Shown: in pieces, positions 1 through 8,862 of the stretch
Numbering within the stretch: position 1 is the stretch's first letter
Layout of the letters: the number at the start of each line of letters is the position of its first letter
NCBI GenBank assembly: GCA_018623135.1
Contig: JAAZVW010000015.1
Location: forward strand, 1 to 32,302
Length of the DNA stretch: 32,302 nucleotides
Direction of reading: 5' to 3'
DNA from: Pseudomonadota bacterium
GTDB lineage: Bacteria; Pseudomonadota; Alphaproteobacteria; UBA1280; JAAZVW01
Position numbers and translations under genes: made by a program
Notes under the pieces: generated by a model
Databases searched by the model: none
Told to the model about the DNA's origin: nothing
Seen by the model: the letters and a program-made list of their open reading frames with translations, nothing else

Positions 1-62
1 GAAAGCTTATCTGCAAGGGTTGATTTGCCTGATGCGCTGTTGCCATAGATACAAATTTTCAT
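1..62 (-). CDS. P-loop nucleotide kinase-like protein, N-terminal fragment (runs off window)
   Basis: Reverse complement reads MKICIYGNSASGKSTLADKLS with a Walker A motif (GNSASGKST); its ATG overlaps the TGA of the next upstream gene. Confidence 0.65.
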   Translation of the reverse strand, partial: MKICIYGNSASGKSTLADKL

Positions 63-910
63 CAGCTGAACCTTTTGTGTTGCCAGAACCATTGTTCGGG
101 GTGTTTGCGGATGGCTTGTTCCATTATATCATTACATTTTTGTGTAAGAGAGGCGATGTTTTCAGCCGTTGGTTCTTGTTCGGGCTGAAGTGGTTCGCCT
201 ACCTCTAGTGTAAAGCCATTGCATGAATGGTAGCAAAAAACAGGGACGATAGGTAGTTTGCGCTTAAGGCTAAGCTCTGCAATAGCAGAGGCTGTTTTTG
301 CGTCTTGACCAAAGAAAGTTGTAGGGATGCCGTCGCTCATTTTTTGGTCATTTAATAAACCTAGGCTGATGCCTTCTTTAAGTGTTTTTAAAAGCTGACG
401 AGAACCCGAGTGACCTTTTGCTATAAGCGGCGCATGTGATTTTGCTCGTGCATTAAAAATAAGCTTATCTACAAGTTTGTTGTTGGCTTTGCGATAAATG
501 CTTGCCATTGGGAAATGGCACTTGTTGGTGTAGTGGCGGATAAGTTCCCACTGACCGAGGTGGGCTGTAAGAATAAGCACTGGGCCTTGATCTGGGAAGT
601 TGCCTTCGACGATTACTTTTTTAAGGAGTGTTTTTTTAGACCAATTATAAATTTTTGGTAGCTCAAGTAACGTGGTGGCAATATTAATTGTTGACTGGTA
701 CTGGATATTACCCACTTGTTGTTGATTAAGATCTGGCAAGGCTTTTTGAATGCGTGCTCGCGTTGCAGCATTCATTTTGATAGGGAGGCTTGCATAAAAA
801 GCACCGATAAGATAGGCAAAACTGCGCACAACAAAAAGCGGCAAAAAGCGCATAAGTGTGAAAATAATAAAGGTGAAGGCAAACTCGATAAGATGTTTAA
901 GCTGCGTCAT
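62..910 (-). CDS. LpxL/HtrB-family lipid A acyltransferase-like protein
   Basis: ORF 62..988; Met27 (pos 910) is the likelier start. Contains ILTAHLGQWELIRHY (HxxxxE acyltransferase motif) and a hydrophobic N-terminus; sits in a lipid A operon. Confidence 0.8.
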   Translation of the reverse strand: MTQLKHLIEFAFTFIIFTLMRFLPLFVVRSFAYLIGAFYASLPIKMNAATRARIQKALPDLNQQQVGNIQYQSTINIATTLLELPKIYNWSKKTLLKKVIVEGNFPDQGPVLILTAHLGQWELIRHYTNKCHFPMASIYRKANNKLVDKLIFNARAKSHAPLIAKGHSGSRQLLKTLKEGISLGLLNDQKMSDGIPTTFFGQDAKTASAIAELSLKRKLPIVPVFCYHSCNGFTLEVGEPLQPEQEPTAENIASLTQKCNDIMEQAIRKHPEQWFWQHKRFS

Positions 911-1955
911 TAGAAGAGGCCTTTGGGTCTTTATCTTTAGAATTTTCTTCTGTGGTTGTTTTGGTTTCTGACTCCTGATAGCTTGCAAGAATTTGATCTA
1001 TTTTTTCTACAACAGGATTAAGGTCTGTTTTGCTCATGTCAATTTCTACAACAGCAAGATCGAGTGATTCTGGTAGTTTGACAGCGTCTTTAGCGGTTGT
1101 CATCAGCAATGCATCATGTTGAGATGCCAGATTTTTAAGTTCTTCAATGTCTGAAATTTTATAGGCGTAGTGATCGGCATACTTTTTACTGGCTTTAATG
1201 TTAAGGCCAGCTTCTTCTAGTGCACGGAAGAATTTATCTGGGATACCAATGCCACAAAAGGCAACAATAGGACGTTGTTTCATAGAGCCTAGTTTACGTT
1301 TATCCATAATAATACGTACAGGTAGTTGAGGGATATCAAGCTCTACCTTATGGTCTTCTGGTGGATTAACAACAAGAGCAAAGTCGGCACGATGAATTTG
1401 TTTTGTACCTTCACGCAGTGGGCCTGCTGGTAGGCACATTTCGTTGCCTAAGCCGTAGTTTCCGTCAATAACCAGAATGTTAATGTCGCGCTGAAGGGCG
1501 CGGTATTGGAAACCATCATCTATAATAAGCATTGTTGCGCCACGGTTTACCGCAGATTTAGCGGATTCGATACGGTTTTTGCCTGCCCATACTTGTTCGG
1601 CAACTTGGGCGCGGAAGAGTTCTACCGCTTCATCCCCGACTTGTTCGGGGGTGTGGTCTTTAGTGACTTGTATTTGATGATCATCGGATGCGGCGCCATA
1701 ACCACGGGTAAGAATAGCGACGCGTTCGCCTTTTTCGCTATAGGCACGGGCGAGTGCTTTAACCACTGGTGTTTTACCTGCGCCACCTGCGGTGATGTTG
1801 CCCACACTAATAACGGTTGCGTTTACTTGTACGCCACGTTTTGCACGGCTTTTACCATGTAAGAAGGCAACAAAGCGATAGAGCAAAGAAAGCGGCCAAA
1901 GCAGCATAGAAATAGGGTTAAGGTTTTTCCAGAAAAAAGGTGTTTTGTACGCCAT
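897..1955 (-). CDS. lpxK: Tetraacyldisaccharide 4'-kinase
   Basis: VISVGNITAGGAGKTPVVKALARAYSEKGERVAILTRGYG and DDGFQYRALQRDINILVID are typical of LpxK. Confidence 0.95.
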   Translation of the reverse strand: MAYKTPFFWKNLNPISMLLWPLSLLYRFVAFLHGKSRAKRGVQVNATVISVGNITAGGAGKTPVVKALARAYSEKGERVAILTRGYGAASDDHQIQVTKDHTPEQVGDEAVELFRAQVAEQVWAGKNRIESAKSAVNRGATMLIIDDGFQYRALQRDINILVIDGNYGLGNEMCLPAGPLREGTKQIHRADFALVVNPPEDHKVELDIPQLPVRIIMDKRKLGSMKQRPIVAFCGIGIPDKFFRALEEAGLNIKASKKYADHYAYKISDIEELKNLASQHDALLMTTAKDAVKLPESLDLAVVEIDMSKTDLNPVVEKIDQILASYQESETKTTTEENSKDKDPKASSNDAA

Positions 1956-3190
1956 TAGTTTAATTCTTTTTCTATTTGGTTTTTAGCGATATCCAGAGCG
2001 CCACCTAAATGATCCATTGCACCTTTTAGGCTTTGTTCTTTAGCTTTTAATAAAGCATTGTTTGTGATGTACTCTGTTAGTTTTAGCACAAGTTCGCCTT
2101 TTGTTTCAACGCTAATCACGGCATCGGCCTTTTTTAGGTCTCTCATTGTTTCAGAAAAATTCTGCATATGTGGGCCTGTAAAAGTAAGGCGACCTGATTT
2201 AACAGATTCGATAGGCGTTTGCCCGCCATGATTTATAAAGCTGCCACCAATAATAACAACATGGGCTAATTGCAGCCATAGCCCCATTTCGCCTACTGTG
2301 TTGGCGATGTATACCTGATGCTCTTTACTGAGTTTTGCATGGTATGATCGCAACTGAAGAGCTGGATTTAAATTAAGTTCTTCGGCTATGTGTTCGCCAC
2401 GTTGTGGATGACGCGGTACGACAATGATAAGACAATCTTTTAGCTCTTTTTTCGCATGAATTGCTGTAACAAGGTCGAGCTCTTCTGGATTGTGGGTGCT
2501 TGAAAGTAAAATAATTTTACGATCTTTTAGCTCTGCCTGTAGCTGTTTGAGTTCTTGCGAATTATAGCTTGGCAGAGGTGTATCATATTTTAAATTACCC
2601 ATGGTTGAGGCGCGTTCGGCGCCTAATTGTTGAAGGCGTTCTGTATCTTGCACTTCTCTGCCGAGGCAAATTTTAAATTTATGCAATAAAGGGGCAATAA
2701 GGTTTTTATGCTTTGTATATTTTTTAAAGCTACCATCTGAAATGCGGGCATTAATAAGCATAGGGTTAGGTGCTTGTGTTAAAAGCTCTGGCCAAAATTC
2801 AGATTCCATAAACACAGAAAGGTCTGGCTGCCAGTGCTGCATAAATAGAGCAACAGAAAAGAAAGTGTCTAGCGGTACAAACTGATGAATAACCCCTTCT
2901 GGAAGGCGTTTTTTCATTAAATCTGCAGAAGTGCGGGTGCCGCTTGTAAGGAGAATATGTAGTTGGGGGTTGTCTGCCTTTAAGGCTTTAATAAGTGGCA
3001 AAAGGTTAATTGTTTCGCCAACTGAAGCGCCGTGTAGCCATAGTAATGTGCCTTCTGGCCTTGCTTTTGAGGCAATGCCTAGGCGTTCTTTAAAGCGTTT
3101 AGGGTCTTCTTTGCCTTTAATAAGGCGTAGGATAAAAATAATAAGAAAAAGAGGGCTTAGAGCACGGTAAAGCCAGATCATATTAGGCAT
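1955..3190 (-). CDS. waaA: 3-deoxy-D-manno-octulosonic acid (Kdo) transferase
   Basis: LLWLHGASVGE, FMESEFWPELL and IIGGSFINHGGQTPIE motifs typical of WaaA/KdtA. Confidence 0.95.
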   Translation of the reverse strand: MPNMIWLYRALSPLFLIIFILRLIKGKEDPKRFKERLGIASKARPEGTLLWLHGASVGETINLLPLIKALKADNPQLHILLTSGTRTSADLMKKRLPEGVIHQFVPLDTFFSVALFMQHWQPDLSVFMESEFWPELLTQAPNPMLINARISDGSFKKYTKHKNLIAPLLHKFKICLGREVQDTERLQQLGAERASTMGNLKYDTPLPSYNSQELKQLQAELKDRKIILLSSTHNPEELDLVTAIHAKKELKDCLIIVVPRHPQRGEHIAEELNLNPALQLRSYHAKLSKEHQVYIANTVGEMGLWLQLAHVVIIGGSFINHGGQTPIESVKSGRLTFTGPHMQNFSETMRDLKKADAVISVETKGELVLKLTEYITNNALLKAKEQSLKGAMDHLGGALDIAKNQIEKELN

Positions 3191-3899
3191 CCTTTTCTGT
3201 TGGTGTTGTTGGTGTGCGGCACATACGTTCGTCGGCCTCTATTTGTAATAAATTCATTTGAGATTCAACCTTAACGCGGAAGGCTTCTAACTCTTGTTCT
3301 GAAACTTTACGCGGGATATGAATAGGCTCCCCCCAAATAATGACACCTGAATCTTTTATTTTAGGGACTAGAAAATGATCCCAACTTTTAAGCGCTTGTG
3401 TGCCTTTTTGTGTGGAAATAGCAACTGGAATAATAGGTAAGCCAGACATGCGGGCAATTTCTACCACACCCATTTGGGCATGTTGCCTTGGTCCTTTTGG
3501 GCCATCGGGCGTAATAAAAAGGCTGTGGCCTAAGCGGGCAAAACGGAGCATTTTTTTAACAGCTGCAGTTGCACCCCTTGTGCTTGAGCCGCTTACGGTA
3601 TGAATGCCAAAAAAGCGACCTGCTTTGCTGACAAGTCGACCGTCGGGGTGGTCGGATATAAGTGCTTTAAGCTGAGGGGAGCGACGGCGATAGAGTTTAG
3701 GCATAAGTAAAAGTCGGCCATGCCATAGGGCTAAAATAACAGGCTTATCTTGTTGCCAATAATGTTCTACTGCTTTGCGGTTAATTTCATCATAGCGACC
3801 GAATTTCCAGCAAAGTTCCACATAAATAGCAATAAGCCCACCAAAGAACCATTGGAAGAAGGCGCTACGCAAAAGCTTTTTTTTGTAACGTTTAAGCAT
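3183..3899 (-). CDS. DUF374 lysophospholipid acyltransferase-family protein
   Basis: ALWHGRLLLMP, LISDHPDGRLVSKAGRFFG and FITPDGPKGPR match the DUF374 family, usually found near waaA/lpxK/msbA. Start at internal Met29 of ORF 3183..3983. Confidence 0.88.
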   Translation of the reverse strand: MLKRYKKKLLRSAFFQWFFGGLIAIYVELCWKFGRYDEINRKAVEHYWQQDKPVILALWHGRLLLMPKLYRRRSPQLKALISDHPDGRLVSKAGRFFGIHTVSGSSTRGATAAVKKMLRFARLGHSLFITPDGPKGPRQHAQMGVVEIARMSGLPIIPVAISTQKGTQALKSWDHFLVPKIKDSGVIIWGEPIHIPRKVSEQELEAFRVKVESQMNLLQIEADERMCRTPTTPTEKDA

Positions 3900-5643
3900 G
3901 GTTGTTGCGCTCTTGTTTTTGTTGGAGTTTGGCGTAAATACCAGCTTTTTTGATAAGCTCTTGGTGTGTACCATGTTCCACAATTTGACCTTTATCTAAT
4001 ACATAAATGCAATCTGCATTTTGGATGGTAGATAGGCGGTGGGCAACGGTAATGGTTGTGCGCCCTTTCATGAGTTTTTCAAGCTCTTTTTGAATTTGCT
4101 GTTCTGATTGGTTATCTAGTGCAGATGTAGCCTCGTCTAAAAGCAAAATAGGTGCGTTCTTTAAAAAGGCACGGGCAATAGCAATACGCTGGCGCTGCCC
4201 GCCTGATAAGCGTGAGCCAGAATCACCTACTTGGCTATTATAGCCTTCTTCCATGGCTTCAATAAATTCATGAGCCGCAGCTTGTTTGGCGGCTTCTATA
4301 ATGTCATCATCTGAAGCTTCGGGGTTGCCGTAGGCGATATTTTCTTTAATAGTGCCGTTAAAGAGGGCAACTTCTTGAGAGACAAGAGCGATATGGTTGC
4401 GTAAGCTTTTTTGCGTCACATCTTGGATGTTTTGACCATCAATAAGCAACTCACCCGCTGTGGGTTCATAAAAGCGGGGGATAAGGTTAAGTAAAGAGGA
4501 TTTACCCGCACCAGATGCGCCTACAAAAGCAATAGAGCTGCCTGCTTTTACGTTAAGGTTAATGTTCGATAGCGCTTTTGTATCTTCTTCGTAGCAAAGA
4601 TCTAGGTTTTTGATGCTGATTTCACCTTTTTTGAAGATGAAGTCTTTGGCATCTTCTTTATCTGAAATGCCTTGTTCTGTATCTAGCAACCTGAAAATAC
4701 TTTCAGCAGCGGCGATACCTTGCTGCAAACGAATATGGATATTAGATACGCCTTTGATTGGGCGGTAGAGCAGTAATAGAGTTGTTAAAAATGACATGAA
4801 GGCACCTGCGGTGATATCGCCCTGAACGACGCGTAGACCGCCTGCAAGTAAAACACCAGAGGTAATAATACCACCAAGGAACTCCATAACAGGGGAGGCT
4901 GTAACACGTACACGAAGTGATTTAACAAGGTGCGTAAACACATTGTCCATTTGGTTGGATGCACGCTTGATTTGGTAATCTTCATTTGTATAAATTTGCA
5001 CTTGGCGTGTGTGGGCCAGGCTTTCACTTAAAATATGGGTAAGGTCTGCGGTGCTATCTTGCGTATTGCGGGCGTATTTGCGCATGCGGCGACCAAGCTG
5101 GCGCACTGGCAGGATAATAAGCGGGATAGCTAAAAGAGAAAATGATGCCAAAATCCAGTCTTGCATGAAGAGGTTTACCAATAAGCCAATGATCATTGTA
5201 ATATCACGCGTGATGCCGCTGACGATAATGCCGAAGCAATCTTTTAAGCGAGAAACATCAAAAATAAAACGAGAAGTAAGTGTTGCTGCCGGGTTTTTCT
5301 GAAAATAGCTTAAGTTTTGGTGGATGAGCTTTTGAAAGAGCTCTTTTTGAATTTGCACAAGAGCGCTTTGGCCTATCCATTCCATAAGGAAGTTCGAGCT
5401 ATACATAGCGATAGACTTAACAGTAAAAAGAATGACAAGGCCAATGGAAAGGGTTTTAAGCATCGCCATATCTTTAGCGATGAGGACGTCATCAATAATA
5501 GGTTGCATGCTTTTGGCGAAGATAAAGGTTGTTGCGGCAACAACAATCATGCCGATAACGGCCAAGAAAAGGCGAAAAGCATGTGGAAATATGTAAACCA
5601 ACGCAAAGCGTTTGATAAGAGATAATGTGCTGTAGTTTTGCAT
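3892..5643 (-). CDS. msbA: MsbA-type lipid A/phospholipid ABC exporter (fused TMD-NBD)
   Basis: N-terminal ABC transmembrane region, Walker A GASGAGKSS, signature LSGGQRQR, Walker B ILLLDEATSALD. Confidence 0.88.
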   Translation of the reverse strand: MQNYSTLSLIKRFALVYIFPHAFRLFLAVIGMIVVAATTFIFAKSMQPIIDDVLIAKDMAMLKTLSIGLVILFTVKSIAMYSSNFLMEWIGQSALVQIQKELFQKLIHQNLSYFQKNPAATLTSRFIFDVSRLKDCFGIIVSGITRDITMIIGLLVNLFMQDWILASFSLLAIPLIILPVRQLGRRMRKYARNTQDSTADLTHILSESLAHTRQVQIYTNEDYQIKRASNQMDNVFTHLVKSLRVRVTASPVMEFLGGIITSGVLLAGGLRVVQGDITAGAFMSFLTTLLLLYRPIKGVSNIHIRLQQGIAAAESIFRLLDTEQGISDKEDAKDFIFKKGEISIKNLDLCYEEDTKALSNINLNVKAGSSIAFVGASGAGKSSLLNLIPRFYEPTAGELLIDGQNIQDVTQKSLRNHIALVSQEVALFNGTIKENIAYGNPEASDDDIIEAAKQAAAHEFIEAMEEGYNSQVGDSGSRLSGGQRQRIAIARAFLKNAPILLLDEATSALDNQSEQQIQKELEKLMKGRTTITVAHRLSTIQNADCIYVLDKGQIVEHGTHQELIKKAGIYAKLQQKQERNNHA

Positions 5644-5700
5644 CTGTACTTTTATGTTAGTTAGAGTGTTTGTTTAATGGTCTTTATATAAAGCTAAAGA

Positions 5701-5731
5701 CCCCTGCCATCATACATGAACAGGGGTTTTT
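5701..5731. terminator. Hairpin CCCCTG...CAGGGG between two minus-strand genes
   Basis: cccctg-ccatcatacatgaa-caggggttttt; T-run on the plus strand, weaker (TCTTTA) on the minus strand. Direction uncertain. Confidence 0.45.
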
Positions 5732-5769
5732 AATAAAGAATAATGTGAGACTTAAATTGTCTGCATTAC

Positions 5770-6111
5770 TTAGGCTGTTTTACCAAGGAAGGCTTGCCAT
5801 ACTTTGAGAACATCTTCGTTGTTGCATTTTGCAGCTTCTACAAGTTCCATAATGCTTTGATATGTTAGCATAAGTGAGCCTTCTTCTGGGCAGTCAAGTA
5901 CCGTGGCGTGACCAACGCGCGCTTTAAATAATTTTGCGCCTGTAAGTGGGCTGTGACCCTCTTGAAATGCTTTAAATTTTAGCTCAGATTCACGCTGTTG
6001 TTGCTCTTCATCAAAATGACGCTCCCGGATGGCTTGAAGTTGCTCTTGCTGTTGTTTATGAAAGAATTCTTCTTCTTTTGCTTTTTTAAGTTGGTCTAAG
6101 CCGGTGTTCAT
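5770..6111 (-). CDS. Small coiled-coil protein with C-terminal zf-TFIIB-like segment (degenerate)
   Basis: 113 aa; charged helical N-terminus then HSPLTGAKLFKARVGHATVLDCPEEGSLMLTYQSIMELVE, resembling zf-TFIIB layout but with most cysteines missing. Confidence 0.6.
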   Translation of the reverse strand: MNTGLDQLKKAKEEEFFHKQQQEQLQAIRERHFDEEQQQRESELKFKAFQEGHSPLTGAKLFKARVGHATVLDCPEEGSLMLTYQSIMELVEAAKCNNEDVLKVWQAFLGKTA

Positions 6112-6443
6112 TTTTCTACCCTCTTTATTTTGTTTGCCCTGTGCAACTTAATTACTTATGTTTTTAAGACTAAGTTTAAGTTGCGTTATATTTTTTTAGT
6201 AAGGTTTGCCCTTATCTTTTTGTTTTTCACACTTCCTAATCGTCAGTGTTACTCTCTCTTACGCAAGTTTTTATGTGGCGGTGCACAAAGTTTTTATAGA
6301 AATTCCTGACATCTTGTGGGGTTTTGTTTTATTTGCTGTTTTGTGCATTGTTATGTTTTAAGGATTAATGTTATGTTTTTAATGTTTTTTTAGGCATAAT
6401 GTGTTATTTAAAAGGCAATCAAATAGAAGATTAAGAGAGAATA

Positions 6444-7064
6444 ATGAATAAAATTTCTGTGGCTATGCATTTGAAATATTGGGCAGTTATCTGTATTGCT
6501 CTTGTTTGTTCTGCTGTGCCTTACGCCTTTGGATTTGATGTGCCTATGCACTTATGGGCGCAAGATTTTTTTGCGTCAACACGTCCGTTTTGGAAATTCC
6601 TGACAGATGCTGGTGAGGGTTGGGTGCAGGTTGTTTTTTGTTACTTGGTAAGTTTTTATTACTACAGGCATGCGGATTATATAAAATCTCGTTTTTGGTT
6701 TTGGGCTGGCCCTATTTCTTTATTAGCAGGTGTTGTTGGGCAGTTGTTTAAGCGCAGTATTGGTCGTCCGCGCCCTGTGTTGTTTGATCGCTATGAGCTT
6801 TATGATATGCAGTGGTTTGAAATGGGGTATAAATTCCATTCATTCCCTTCTGGGCATACTTTAACTACTTTTGCTATTGTGGGTGTGGTGGCAAGCCTTT
6901 ATCCGCGCGCAAAATATCTTTTTATTCTATTAGCTGGTCTTATTGGTTTTACGCGTATTGCAGTTGGTGCGCATTGGTTTGCAGATGTGCTAGCAGGCGC
7001 TGTTTTAGGCTATGTTTTAGGCTTATATTTTTCTCGACTATTTTTACAGAAGGAATCTAAATAA
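6444..7064 (+). CDS. PAP2-family membrane phosphatase (LpxE-like context)
   Basis: PAP2 signature KRSIGRPRP ... FPSGHTLT ... RIAVGAHWFADVLAG; multiple TM segments. Confidence 0.9.
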   Translation: MNKISVAMHLKYWAVICIALVCSAVPYAFGFDVPMHLWAQDFFASTRPFWKFLTDAGEGWVQVVFCYLVSFYYYRHADYIKSRFWFWAGPISLLAGVVGQLFKRSIGRPRPVLFDRYELYDMQWFEMGYKFHSFPSGHTLTTFAIVGVVASLYPRAKYLFILLAGLIGFTRIAVGAHWFADVLAGAVLGYVLGLYFSRLFLQKESK

Positions 7065-8795
7065 ATGTCTCGTCAAGGTAAATCAACACCTCTATACGGA
7101 TTATGGTTGTTTATTGGTATTGCCATTATGCTTTTTATGAATTTAGGAAGTTATGGCCTATTTGATGTTGATGAAGCTATTTTTGCGGAAGCCTCTCGTG
7201 AGATGCAAGAAAGCAGAGATTACGTAACGCCAACATATAATGGTAACCCACGCTACCATAAGCCGCCGATGATTTATTGGATTCAGTCTGCCAGTATGGA
7301 TATGTTAGGGGTTAACCCATTTGCTGCTCGTTTGCCGAGCGCTATTTTAGGCTTTTTGGCGTTGTTTATGTTTTGGGACTTTTTGAAGAAATGGACAAAA
7401 GATAATCGTTATGCGTTGATGGCAACAGCGGTGTATGGTTTTTGTTTATCCTTTATGATGATTTCGCGTGCTGCGATTGCAGACATGCTTTTAAACTTTT
7501 TAATACTGGCACTTATTTTTGCGATTTTAGGTAATTTATTTGCGTTAGAACGCTCTAATAAACGTGTGTTCTTTGCTGGTATTATTATGGGATTAGGGCT
7601 TTTAGCCAAAGGCCCTGTAGCTGTTGTTGTGGCTGGCTTGGTTGTTGCTTTTGTTGTGTTTACGCGCAGAGATGTTTGGTATGCCCTTAAATGTGCAAAC
7701 CCATTTTTATTGTTACTGGGCGCACTGATTGTTGTGACGCCTTGGTTGGGGCTTATTGTCTGGCAAAAAGGTTTTGGCTTTTTGCATGAATTTATTATGG
7801 TGCATAATATTGGTCGGTTTACAGCGCCTATGGACCGCCATGGTGGTGAGTGGTGGTATTATGTTGCTGTTTTACTTATTGGCTTTTTCCCTTGGGCGTT
7901 GTTTTTACCAAGTGCTTCTTGGGGCGTGCTTAAAGAGCGTTTGCCGATGCTTAAATCTGAAAACCCGAGAGATATATTACCTGTAGCGGGTTTATTCTGG
8001 GGTGTGGCTGTTGTTGTGCTCTTTAGTTTTTCTGCCACAAAACTGCCGCATTATATTTTACCAGCGTTGCCTGGATTTGCCCTTGTTGTGGCTGATAGGT
8101 TATGTAGGCTAGATAAAGAGCGTCTTTCACTTTTTAGTGCAGGCTTGGTATTTTTATTGGCATTACCTGTGTTGTTTGTTTTTGGTATTTTACATTGGTT
8201 GCCAGATGTGTTGTTGCAAAAGGGTTGGTTATATAGCCAAATTATTCAGTTTAAACCAGAGCTTGCTACAAATTGGCCAGAACTTGAAATGCAAGTACGT
8301 GCTGTACTTGATCAGCCGTTAACTTTTGAATTTATGCCCCTTATTATTGCGGTTCTTTTTGGCTTAGGCTTGGTGATTGGTCTTATTCTTATGCGCCATG
8401 GTTATGTTGAGGGGGCAGGCTTTTTGGTGGCAACAGCTTGGGCTGCAATGTTTGTGTTTGCTGCTGGTTTTGCACCCCGTGTGTATGAGTTTACGCAAAA
8501 GCCTTTGGCAGAATTTTCTGAAGGTGTAAGGCAAGTGTTTAGGCCGCAAGATGAGCTTTTATTGATGTCGTTGCATCATCCGAGTGTGACGTTTATTACG
8601 GGGCAGTCTTTTGTTTCTGTACCAAGTCCTGAATATTTAGAGGGTTTAGTGGATACATGGTCTAGTCAACCTGTTGGGGCTTCTCGTAAATTTATGTTTA
8701 CAGATTTAGAGCGTGTGAATGATTACTTAGCTGTACTTCCGGAGCGCGCAGAATATGAGTGTAAGGGCGGTTACTGCCTGATTGTACTCAAATAA
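7065..8795 (+). CDS. GT39/ArnT-like polyprenyl-phosphate-sugar glycosyltransferase
   Basis: DVDEAIFAEASREMQESRDYVTPTYNGNPRYHKPPMIYW is typical of ArnT/PMT_2 transferases; polytopic; starts immediately after the PAP2 stop codon. Confidence 0.9.
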   Translation: MSRQGKSTPLYGLWLFIGIAIMLFMNLGSYGLFDVDEAIFAEASREMQESRDYVTPTYNGNPRYHKPPMIYWIQSASMDMLGVNPFAARLPSAILGFLALFMFWDFLKKWTKDNRYALMATAVYGFCLSFMMISRAAIADMLLNFLILALIFAILGNLFALERSNKRVFFAGIIMGLGLLAKGPVAVVVAGLVVAFVVFTRRDVWYALKCANPFLLLLGALIVVTPWLGLIVWQKGFGFLHEFIMVHNIGRFTAPMDRHGGEWWYYVAVLLIGFFPWALFLPSASWGVLKERLPMLKSENPRDILPVAGLFWGVAVVVLFSFSATKLPHYILPALPGFALVVADRLCRLDKERLSLFSAGLVFLLALPVLFVFGILHWLPDVLLQKGWLYSQIIQFKPELATNWPELEMQVRAVLDQPLTFEFMPLIIAVLFGLGLVIGLILMRHGYVEGAGFLVATAWAAMFVFAAGFAPRVYEFTQKPLAEFSEGVRQVFRPQDELLLMSLHHPSVTFITGQSFVSVPSPEYLEGLVDTWSSQPVGASRKFMFTDLERVNDYLAVLPERAEYECKGGYCLIVLK

Positions 8796-8862
8796 ATGAA
8801 GTAATAATAAATACTATTTATATTTAAATGATAAGATTATTTGTATCAGTTAGGAAAAAGAA

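Noticed and set aside
20-208. 62-aa plus-strand ORF at the window start
   Set aside because: Antisense to the LpxL-like gene and the P-loop kinase start, both better supported.
1506-1862. 118-aa plus-strand ORF antisense to lpxK
   Set aside because: Lies wholly inside lpxK on the opposite strand with no domain-like sequence; shadow ORF.
5009-5625. Two plus-strand ORFs (97 and 102 aa) antisense to msbA
   Set aside because: Overlap a strongly supported ABC transporter gene; arbitrary-looking composition.
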